Assembly (NCBI GenBank): GCA_019117105.1
Contig: DXAH01000065.1
Location: 1 to 5,126 of the forward strand
Length of the DNA: 5,126 nucleotides
Source of the DNA: Duodenibacillus intestinigallinarum
GTDB taxonomy: Bacteria; Pseudomonadota; Gammaproteobacteria; Burkholderiales; Burkholderiaceae_F
Direction: 5' to 3'
Every line of letters starts with the position of its first letter. The first letter of the stretch is position 1. Below are positions 1 through 5,126 of this stretch, one piece after another. The notes below the pieces were generated by a model, which worked only from the letters and a program-made list of their open reading frames with translations, searched no databases and was not told the origin of the DNA. A program made the translations under genes and the position numbers.

Positions 1-80
1 ATTCCGAACAGGACAGTGAAACGCTTCAGGGCCGATGATAGTTGGTTGTATTTCCAGTGAAAGTAGGTCACTGCCAGGCT
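1..80 (+). rRNA. rrf: 5S ribosomal RNA, 3' part (5' end outside window)
   Basis: This is the 3' two thirds of a 5S rRNA, the last gene of a ribosomal RNA operon that enters from the left. Recognisable conserved blocks are CCGAACAGGACAGTGAAACG near base 4, GCCGATGATAGT near base 32, GTGAAAGTAGGTCA at 57-70 and the closing CTGCCAGGC at 71-79. The closing block would pair with the missing 5' end (usually TGCYTGG). The pattern GAACAGGACAGTGAAACG, rather than the enteric GAACTCAGAAGTGAAACG, is typical of betaproteobacteria. Around 35-40 bases of the 5' end are missing because the window starts inside the gene. The exact 3' end (79-81) is set by analogy. The intrinsic terminator that follows supports this being the end of the rRNA operon. 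Confidence 0.93.
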
Positions 81-93
81 AAATCATTAAAGC

Positions 94-133
94 GAACCCC
101 CGTTGGAGTCTCTCCTTCGGGGGTTTCGTCATT
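94..133 (+). terminator. Rho-independent terminator of the rRNA operon
   Basis: A strong hairpin lies 14 bases after the 5S. Bases 95-102 (AACCCCCG) pair perfectly with 118-125 (CGGGGGTT). A TT/TT internal loop follows, then a second stem of 105-108 (GGAG) with 112-115 (CTCC) around a three-base loop. The 3' side runs into TTTCGTCATTT, an interrupted U-rich tail. Position and shape fit the rRNA operon terminator. It also shows that the upstream in-frame extension of the next gene, which could begin at base 103 inside this hairpin, is not a real start. Confidence 0.8.
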
Positions 134-219
134 TCTGTATTCGAACAGCGCATTTGGCTTGCCGCAGGTGTATCCTTTCTCATCCTTTTCTTTCCAATCA
201 TCCGCGGAGTTTCGGGAAC

Positions 220-1029
220 ATGTTGGAACTGCTTGAATATTTGGTGCTTGGCATCGGCGTCGGCACGGTCGGTGCTCTTCTCGGTTTAGGCGGCGGTTTT
301 ATTCTTGTTCCGATTTTCATGCTTTTCATGATTGCCCCGCACGGCAGCACCTTTACGACGGTGCAACAGGTGGTTGGAACAAGCCTCTTTGCAGTTTTCT
401 GTAACGCCATTTCCGGAACGTTTGCCTACATTCGCCAACGACGCATTCTTATGCGGGCGGCTGTACCGTTTGCATTGGCCACCTTGCCCGGCGCATTTCT
501 GGGCGGTTATCTGTCCGAATGGTTCTCCGGCCCCGGCTTTTCGCTCGCCTTCGGCATCCTGATGGTCTTTATCGGCTACATCATGTATTCGAAGTCCCGT
601 GGCAAGGCCGCCAACAAAAGTGTGGAGGACTGGGATCCGGCAACCGCTCGATTCAACATGCCGCTTGGCGTTTTGTGTTCCTTCTTTGTAGGCTTTCTGT
701 CTTCCATCTTCGGCATTGGCGGCGGCATTGTTCACGTTCCCATGATGGTATTCGTTCTTGGATTCCCGCCGCAGATTGCGGTTGCGACATCCACTTTCGT
801 GCTTTTCGTAAGCGCAGTTATGGGGGTTTCAAGTCACGCTCTGCTCGGGCACATCATTTGGGGACCGGCCTTGATGATCGGTGCCGGAGCCGTCATCGGC
901 GCTCAACTTGGTGCCAAAATCGCCAAAAAGAGCAAACCGCGAGTGCTTGTGGTTTTGCTTTCGATTTTGGTCTTTTTGATCGGTCTGCAGTTCATCTGGA
1001 AAGGAGCCGTCGGACTCGGCTGGTTCTGA
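220..1029 (+). CDS. TauE/SafE-family sulfite/anion exporter, membrane permease
   Basis: A 269-residue inner-membrane protein of the TauE/SafE (DUF81) family. Characterised members move sulfite, sulfoacetate, taurine-derived or other small anions, but the substrate here cannot be read from sequence. It is very hydrophobic, with about eight membrane segments, and shows the family's internal duplication. The glycine-rich motif GALLGLGGGFILVPI (residues 18-32) recurs as SSIFGIGGGIVHVPM (161-175), and VVGTSLFAVF (51-60) recurs as AVATSTFVLF (187-196). A charged loop around residues 124-146 links the two halves. Length is normal for the family. I chose ATG 220 because translation from there starts just before the first membrane segment, and GGAG at 206-209 gives a plausible ribosome site 10 bases upstream. 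The longer in-frame start at 103 falls in the rRNA terminator. No convincing promoter is visible in 127-219, so low-level read-through from the rRNA operon is possible. The gene is convergent with the fsr-like gene. Confidence 0.9.
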   Translation: MLELLEYLVLGIGVGTVGALLGLGGGFILVPIFMLFMIAPHGSTFTTVQQVVGTSLFAVFCNAISGTFAYIRQRRILMRAAVPFALATLPGAFLGGYLSEWFSGPGFSLAFGILMVFIGYIMYSKSRGKAANKSVEDWDPATARFNMPLGVLCSFFVGFLSSIFGIGGGIVHVPMMVFVLGFPPQIAVATSTFVLFVSAVMGVSSHALLGHIIWGPALMIGAGAVIGAQLGAKIAKKSKPRVLVVLLSILVFLIGLQFIWKGAVGLGWF

Positions 1030-1041
1030 AAATGCTTCAAC

Positions 1042-1075
1042 AAAGAGTCGCCCCAACGGTCCGCTCTTTTCTTTT
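1042..1075 (+). terminator. Intrinsic terminator between convergent genes
   Basis: Bases 1042-1047 (AAAGAG) pair with 1064-1069 (CTCTTT). The stem continues with a T-G wobble, then a mismatched inner part that includes CC/GG pairs around a CAAC loop. The + strand continues as TTTTCTTTT, a good U-tract for ending the TauE/SafE transcript, whose stop codon is 12 bases upstream. Read on the - strand the same hairpin is followed by TTTGTTG, so it may also stop fsr transcription, though less well. The inner stem is imperfect. Confidence 0.6.
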
Positions 1076-1083
1076 CGGAAAAC

Positions 1084-2316
1084 TCAGTCTGACGCACTCA
1101 GAGATTTCTTGGGCAAAAGAAATGCGGCTAATCCGATCAGCGGCAGGAATGCAATGACGGTGAATACGCTCTGTAGTCCCATGGCATCGGCAGCCGAGCC
1201 AAAGAGAGCTGTCGCAATGCCGCCCATGCCGAAACTCACCCCGAAGAAAACTCCCGAGACCAAGCCGACATGATTCGGTGCGGCATTGAGCGCGCAGACA
1301 AGGATGGCTGAAAAAGCCGACGACATGATGAATGACACGGCCAAAGCCAAAAAGACGAATGTCTGAAGTCCGACGTGAGGAATCAAGAGCGTGAACGGTG
1401 CAGCGCCGAGTATCGAAAAGAGAATGACGGCCCGACTGCCGAAGTGATCTGTCAGCGGGCCGCCAGCGATTGTGCCGACCGCACTCATCGCCAGAAAACC
1501 GAAAAGCACGTATTGGCTGGCTGATATGGCCATGCCGAACGTGTCGATCAAATAGAACGTCAGATAGTTCTGCAGGCAGGCAATGTAGACCTGTTTGGAG
1601 AACATCAGCAAAAAGAGAACCACGAAGAGCACGGTAAGAGGTCGACTGATCGTCCGTTTCTTCGTATTTCTCAGGACTTGTTGGGGTTGCCGTCTTTGCC
1701 GAGCGGCTGCCAATGTGCCGACCCGCAGCATCACAACCGCAGCCAAGCCAGCGGCAATTCCGAACCAGGCAATGCTCGCCTGCCCGTAGGGAATCACGAC
1801 GAAAGCGGCCGCCAGCGGTCCCAAAGCCATACCGGCGTTTCCGCCGACCTGAAATACCGATTGAGCCAATCCTTTGCGACCGCCGGAAGCAAATTGAGCG
1901 ATTCGTGTAGCTTCCGGATGGAACACGGCCGAACCGAATCCGAGAAAGGCTACGGCAAGGAGCATGGAAGCAAAAACGGATGCTTGTGACAAGGCCACCA
2001 GACCGACAAGCGTACAGCACATGCCGATGGCGAGCATGTACTTGGTCGGGTGTTTGTCGGTTGTGAGTCCGACCAAAGGCTGTAGAAGCGAGCTTGTAAC
2101 CTGAATCACCAAAGTAATGAGGCCCACTTGTGTGAACGTCAGGCCGTGCGCGTCGCGCAGAATCGGCAACGCAGCAGGAATTACCGATTGGATGCCGTCG
2201 TTTAGGAAATGTCCGAGGCAGACCAAAAAGAGCAGACCGTAGGCGGTTTGTTCGGCAGATTTAGTTGGACGTTGCGTGCGCATTTCGAATGTCGTAACAC
2301 CGTTGTCAGACGGCAC
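1084..2316 (-). CDS. fsr: MFS exporter, fosmidomycin resistance (Fsr) family
   Basis: A 410-residue major facilitator transporter closely resembling E. coli Fsr, a proton-driven exporter conferring resistance to fosmidomycin, a phosphonate inhibitor of isoprenoid synthesis (DXP reductoisomerase). Family-specific blocks in order are HFLNDGIQS (36-44), SSLLQPLVG with TDKHP as the loop 2-3 motif (75-90), GSAVFHPEATRIA (128-140), GGRKGLAQSVFQVGGN (145-160), the second-half loop motif GGPLTDHFGSR (285-295), SAFSAILV (333-340) and SGVFFGVSFGMGG (354-366). A basic linker at about residues 204-225 separates two six-helix halves. Length matches Fsr (about 400). The start is uncertain: GTG at 2316 gives the longest form, while ATG at 2283 (residue 12) is equally compatible with the family, and neither has a clear Shine-Dalgarno. 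The gene is divergent from the Pi transporter, and the Pho-box array lies 12 bases upstream of the GTG. The true substrate could be another drug. Confidence 0.9.
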   Translation of the reverse strand: MPSDNGVTTFEMRTQRPTKSAEQTAYGLLFLVCLGHFLNDGIQSVIPAALPILRDAHGLTFTQVGLITLVIQVTSSLLQPLVGLTTDKHPTKYMLAIGMCCTLVGLVALSQASVFASMLLAVAFLGFGSAVFHPEATRIAQFASGGRKGLAQSVFQVGGNAGMALGPLAAAFVVIPYGQASIAWFGIAAGLAAVVMLRVGTLAAARQRRQPQQVLRNTKKRTISRPLTVLFVVLFLLMFSKQVYIACLQNYLTFYLIDTFGMAISASQYVLFGFLAMSAVGTIAGGPLTDHFGSRAVILFSILGAAPFTLLIPHVGLQTFVFLALAVSFIMSSAFSAILVCALNAAPNHVGLVSGVFFGVSFGMGGIATALFGSAADAMGLQSVFTVIAFLPLIGLAAFLLPKKSLSASD

Positions 2317-2328
2317 AGCCAGGCCGTG

Positions 2329-2372
2329 TTGTCATGGTTTTGTCATCTTGTCTTAGTGGCTTTGTCATGTTT
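2329..2372 (+). promoter_or_regulatory. Predicted tandem Pho boxes (PhoB operator)
   Basis: Four units with an exact 11-base period begin at 2329, 2340, 2351 and 2362. Units 1, 2 and 4 start with TTGTCAT; unit 3 is degenerate (TCTTAGT). The spacers are GGTT, CTTG, GGCT and GTTT. The E. coli Pho box is a 7-base CTGTCAT-like direct repeat separated by 4 bases, so repeat sequence, unit size and phase all agree, and the repeats point toward the Pi transporter gene. Units 1 and 2 form a near-ideal box; units 3 and 4 form a weaker second one. The link to a phosphate transporter makes a PhoB/PhoR role likely, but no phoB gene is in this window. Confidence 0.75.
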
Positions 2373-2378
2373 CGAGCG

Positions 2379-2384
2379 CACACT
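2379..2384 (+). promoter_or_regulatory. Candidate -10 element of the Pho-type promoter
   Basis: CACACT matches the TATAAT consensus at three of six positions, including the most important second A and final T. It lies exactly 10 bases after the last TTGTCAT, the same gap as between the Pho box and the -10 of E. coli phoA. There is no -35 hexamer other than the Pho repeats, which fits an activator-dependent promoter. The predicted leader to ATG 2438 would be roughly 45-50 bases. The hexamer is weak, and CATATT at 2411-2416 is an alternative with poorer spacing. Confidence 0.35.
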
Positions 2385-2437
2385 GCGCGCCGAGAACCCC
2401 TCGACAAAATCATATTCCTTCAAGACAACAACAAGCC

Positions 2438-4663
2438 ATGGAACACTATTACATTGCCTTGCTGGTCTTTTTGGGCCTGCTGGCTGTTTTTGACCTATTC
2501 GTCGGCGTGAGCAACGACGCCGTTAACTTCCTCAATTCTGCTCTCGGTTGCCGCATTGCCTCGTTTAAGACAACGATGTTCGTCGCGAGCATCGGCGTGA
2601 TGTTGGGCGCCACATTCTCATCGGGAATGATGGAAATCGCCCGTTCCGGTGTCTTCAACCCGCAAATGTTCACCTTCCACGAAATCATGGTGATTTTCTT
2701 TGCGGTCATGGTCACCGACATCATCTTGCTTGACACATTCAATTCACTGGGCCTGCCGACATCGACGACCGTGTCAATCGTGTTCGAATTGCTCGGCAGT
2801 GCACTTGCCGCTGCCGCATTTACGCTTTTGGCCGATGGCAAATCGCTGGCCGATGTGGCCGAATACATCAACAGCTCTCGGTCGCTAACGATCATTTCGG
2901 GCATTCTGATTTCGGTGGCGGTGGCGTTTGTCACCGGCACTGTTGTGCAATACATTGCGCGACTGATCTTCACTTTCAATTTCGAAAAAATGTATCGCCG
3001 TATCGGCGGCGTCTACGCGGGGCTGGCCATCACGGCCATTTTCTACTTCTTAGTCATGAAGGGCGCCAAGGGTGCTAGCTTCATGCGCCCCGAATGGATC
3101 GACTTCATGAGCAACAACACGTTGCCGATTGTGGCAACGCTCTTTGTGGTGCTCTCGATTGTCTTCCAGCTTCTGATCCTTATCGCCAACGTTAACGTCT
3201 TCAAGATCATCATCTTGGCCGGTACCTTCGCGCTGGCATTTGCTTTTGCCGGCAACGACCTGGTCAACTTCGTCGGCGTGCCGCTCGCCGCTCTGGACTC
3301 CTACAACGAGTGGGTGGCTTCGGGAGCCGCTGCCGACACTTTCACGATGGAAGGTCTGCTCAAGCCTACGGTTGCCAACACGTTCCTGTTGCTGTTAGCA
3401 GGTCTTGTGATGGTGCTCACATTGTGGTTCTCCAAGAAAGCCCAGATTGTGATTCAGACCTCGATCAACCTGTCTTCGAGCAACTCCGGTGAACACGAAC
3501 AGTTCGGCAGCTCTTTGCCGGGCCGTATGATTGTGCGCGCCAGCATGGGCTTTGGCCGTCTTGTAAATCAATTCATTCCCATGGGTATCAAAAAGGGCAT
3601 CGACAGCCGTTTCGAGCCCAAGAAGTTATTGCATGGCGAAACGCCGCTGCCGTTTGACTACGTGCGCGCCTCGATCAATCTGGTCGTGAGCGCCGTGCTG
3701 ATTGCATCGGCAACGAGCCTGAAGCTTCCGTTGTCGACGACGTACGTGACCTTTATGGTTGCGATGGGTTCAAGTTTTGCCGACGGTGCCTGGGATCGTG
3801 AAACCGCTGTTTATCGTATCTCGGGTGTGTTGACCGTGATCAGCGGCTGGTTTATCACGGCGCTTTGCGCTTCGACCATGGCTGCAGTCGTTTGCTGGCT
3901 GACGCTTTGGGGCGAGGGCATTGCCGCCTTGATCTTTGCCGTGGGTTCCGTGTTCCTTCTCGTACGATCCAACCTCAAGGCCAAGCTCGATACGGTGGAT
4001 ATGCGTGCCGATCTTGATACGCGTTACGACGCTCACAAGATGCAGCAACTTGTCGAAGAGCGCACGGAAGTCAATTTTGAAAAGACGGTTGCCGTATTCG
4101 GAGAACTTGTCGATAGGTTCCTGGCTGACAAAGAGGCTGATCTGCGACAAATCAAAACGGACAGCAATGAGTTGTTCGACAAGATGAGTGCGGATCGCGG
4201 CCTGTACTACCGCATGGCCAATTCAAGCTTCAAGCCCACCAACAAGGACTTCGACGCTCGCTACTGCTATTACCGCATTTCGACCAATATGCGAGAAGTC
4301 GGTCGTTCGTTGCAATCTTTGGCCAAACTTGCGACCGATCACGTCGCTAACCGCCACCGCATTTACCAGGGCGAGCTCAAGAACGAGCTGCAGAATCTGG
4401 CGCAGTACCTCAAGCAGATCTCGACCGGGGAAGACGGTAAGCTGAATTTGCGCAATGTCATGCTGCATGCCGATGAGGCGAGCAATCGCATCGATGCGCT
4501 GCAGGCTGAACTGTTGCGCCGTATTCCGGACGATAAGCTGTCGGTACGCGGCTGTGAGCTTTACCTGAACTTCCTTGTGTTTGCGCGAGAGTTCATCAAC
4601 CGCTGCTCCATCGTTGCGGTGCTGTCAGGACAGCTTGATGAGATTGCCCAACGTCAGCAGTAA
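2438..4663 (+). CDS. PiT-family phosphate transporter with C-terminal PhoU-like domain
   Basis: A 741-residue inorganic phosphate transporter of the PiT/PHO4 family, which imports Pi (or metal-phosphate) using an ion gradient across the inner membrane. Two inverted halves carry the signatures: GVSNDAVNF (23-31) with LPTSTTVS (106-113), then FAGNDLVNF (270-278) with LPLSTTYVTF (430-439). Hydrophobic segments fill about residues 5-335 and 408-510, separated by a polar loop at 336-407. Residues about 511-741 are soluble, charged and helical, and resemble the PhoU-like regulatory domain. Classic Pit proteins are near 420-500 residues, so the tail is a true extension; the same long form is common in Bacteroidetes. 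ATG 2438 starts right before the first membrane helix, but no Shine-Dalgarno is evident upstream. The gene is divergent from fsr and preceded by predicted Pho boxes, suggesting induction in phosphate starvation. No separate PhoU-like Pit accessory gene lies beside it, consistent with the fused tail doing that job. The coupling ion and affinity cannot be told from sequence. Confidence 0.93.
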   Translation: MEHYYIALLVFLGLLAVFDLFVGVSNDAVNFLNSALGCRIASFKTTMFVASIGVMLGATFSSGMMEIARSGVFNPQMFTFHEIMVIFFAVMVTDIILLDTFNSLGLPTSTTVSIVFELLGSALAAAAFTLLADGKSLADVAEYINSSRSLTIISGILISVAVAFVTGTVVQYIARLIFTFNFEKMYRRIGGVYAGLAITAIFYFLVMKGAKGASFMRPEWIDFMSNNTLPIVATLFVVLSIVFQLLILIANVNVFKIIILAGTFALAFAFAGNDLVNFVGVPLAALDSYNEWVASGAAADTFTMEGLLKPTVANTFLLLLAGLVMVLTLWFSKKAQIVIQTSINLSSSNSGEHEQFGSSLPGRMIVRASMGFGRLVNQFIPMGIKKGIDSRFEPKKLLHGETPLPFDYVRASINLVVSAVLIASATSLKLPLSTTYVTFMVAMGSSFADGAWDRETAVYRISGVLTVISGWFITALCASTMAAVVCWLTLWGEGIAALIFAVGSVFLLVRSNLKAKLDTVDMRADLDTRYDAHKMQQLVEERTEVNFEKTVAVFGELVDRFLADKEADLRQIKTDSNELFDKMSADRGLYYRMANSSFKPTNKDFDARYCYYRISTNMREVGRSLQSLAKLATDHVANRHRIYQGELKNELQNLAQYLKQISTGEDGKLNLRNVMLHADEASNRIDALQAELLRRIPDDKLSVRGCELYLNFLVFAREFINRCSIVAVLSGQLDEIAQRQQ

Positions 4664-4715
4664 GCAAAAATACGGCTGCAGTCGGTTTTGATAACGAAAA
4701 GCGTCGGTCTTCTCT

Positions 4716-4767
4716 AAACTCCCAGCCTACTAGATCACTAATGATTGAGGTAGTCCGGGAGTTTTTC
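4716..4767 (+). terminator. Long hairpin terminator after the Pi transporter
   Basis: Bases 4716-4723 (AAACTCCC) pair perfectly with 4757-4764 (GGGAGTTT), and the 3' arm runs into TTTTTCTATT. Inside are two further short stems, CTAC 4727-4730 with GTAG 4750-4753 and ATCA 4734-4737 with TGAT 4742-4745, making one long interrupted hairpin. It lies about 50 bases after the transporter's stop codon. The G+C-rich arm end and U-run fit intrinsic termination. The unusually long stem-loop could also act as a stable 3' end or the terminator of a small RNA. Confidence 0.6.
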
Positions 4768-5126
4768 TATTCCCTGCAAATCCAACAGATCACGGTTATT
4801 AGGCGAACTCTTAAAGTACCCCCGCCCCTCGTATTGATTGAGTCTTTTCATTTGACTAAATGGAAAATAGTGCGTTGTATCCTGTTAGGCCGTCATTTGC
4901 GGATATTGGCAGTTAAGCGTTGATTTCATTGAAAATAGAGAAGGATTGTTGTGTCATGATCTTGATTTTTGCACTGGCAAAATCATTAAATGGCTAAAGA
5001 GAACTTTTAGAACAGTTAAATCTTCTGTATGTGGAAGAGCCTCAAAAGATTTGTTGTTTAAAGCCGACAAATCGAATGAAAAGAAATCGGAAATTGACAG
5101 GTAGGGGGGGGGAGCAAAATCGCGGC
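4768..5126. other. AT-richer intergenic tail without a convincing gene
   Basis: About 360 bases after the terminator lack any recognisable coding region on either strand, and base composition is visibly more AT-rich than in the three genes. Weak items seen are: TTGACT at 4852-4857 with TTGTAT 17 bases later, a poor promoter candidate on the + strand; a short inverted repeat, TTTTGC 4967-4972 with GCAAAA 4977-4982; a purine-rich GAGAAGGA at 4938-4945 followed 10 bases later by an ATG (4956) that opens only 13 codons; and an unrecognised open stretch ending at 5104. The region may be the upstream part of a gene outside the window, a decayed gene, or plain spacer. Confidence 0.5.
5104..5112 (+). 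repeat. Nine-base poly-G tract
   Basis: An uninterrupted run of nine G residues lies 14 bases from the right edge, in otherwise AT-rich sequence. Runs of this length are prone to slipped-strand changes and also to sequencing or assembly errors. An ATG at 5076 opens a frame that passes through the run and stays open to the window end, but it is too short to call a gene. Confidence 0.9.

Noticed and set aside
103..219. A 39-residue N-terminal extension of the TauE/SafE protein starting at ATG-equivalent position 103
   Set aside because: It begins inside the rRNA terminator hairpin, is not hydrophobic like a family N terminus, and ATG 220 gives a family-typical protein with a plausible ribosome site.
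519..1157. A 212-residue plus-strand open frame overlapping the TauE/SafE gene
   Set aside because: Out-of-frame shadow of a clear membrane protein gene; its translation is Arg/His-rich and unrecognisable, and it runs through the terminator.
1037..2020. A long minus-strand open frame overlapping fsr
   Set aside because: It lies in another frame of the well-supported fsr gene; its translation is rich in Arg, Ser and Cys with no family resemblance, as expected of a shadow frame.
2306..2335. A 9-codon minus-strand leader frame overlapping the fsr GTG
   Set aside because: No ribosome binding site and no attenuator-like codon run; such short frames are expected by chance.
2409..2414. TATGAT on the minus strand as a -10 for fsr
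   Set aside because: Good hexamer (5 of 6), but no acceptable -35 at 15-19 bases upstream, and it would give a leader of over 80 bases; left as an unproven possibility.
2449..2979. A 176-residue minus-strand frame opposite the Pi transporter
   Set aside because: Antisense shadow of a conserved region that carries the PiT signature motifs; no start signal or family similarity.
4673..4686. CTGCAG-centred palindrome just after the Pi transporter stop
   Set aside because: Only six bases are perfectly palindromic and no loop is available, so it is neither a terminator nor a convincing operator.
4741..4923. A 60-residue plus-strand open frame after the Pi transporter
   Set aside because: Its start lies in the loop of the terminator hairpin and its first codons form the hairpin's 3' arm; no ribosome site and no recognisable product.

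Overview
The window looks like chromosomal DNA of a Gram-negative betaproteobacterium. The clearest taxonomic clue is at the left edge, where bases 1-80 are the 3' two thirds of a 5S rRNA with betaproteobacterial-type sequence. Moderate GC in the genes, combined with a long Bacteroidetes-like Pi transporter, makes a gut Burkholderiales lineage such as Sutterellaceae a reasonable guess, but that is inference.

Layout from left to right: the end of an rRNA operon (5S, then an intrinsic terminator at 94-126); a TauE/SafE-family membrane permease on the + strand (220-1029); a hairpin terminator between two convergent genes (1042-1075); an MFS drug exporter of the Fsr (fosmidomycin resistance) family on the - strand (1084-2316); a 121-base divergent intergenic region; a 741-residue PiT-family phosphate transporter with a soluble PhoU-like tail on the + strand (2438-4663); a long terminator-like hairpin (4716-4767); and an AT-richer tail of about 360 bases with no convincing gene, which holds a nine-G run close to the window edge.

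The three proteins are all integral membrane transporters: a predicted anion/sulfur-compound permease, a predicted phosphonate-antibiotic exporter and a predicted Pi importer. The most informative non-coding signal is a run of four 11-base-phased units in the fsr/phosphate-transporter intergenic region (starts 2329, 2340, 2351, 2362). Three units begin with TTGTCAT, and they sit 10 bases before a weak -10-like hexamer. This matches the architecture of PhoB-dependent promoters and suggests that the Pi transporter belongs to the Pho regulon. The same array lies just upstream of the fsr start, so PhoB could also affect fsr.

I see no CRISPR array, insertion sequence, phage gene or multi-gene novel system here. 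The best leads are the Pho-box array and the built-in PhoU-like domain of the transporter.
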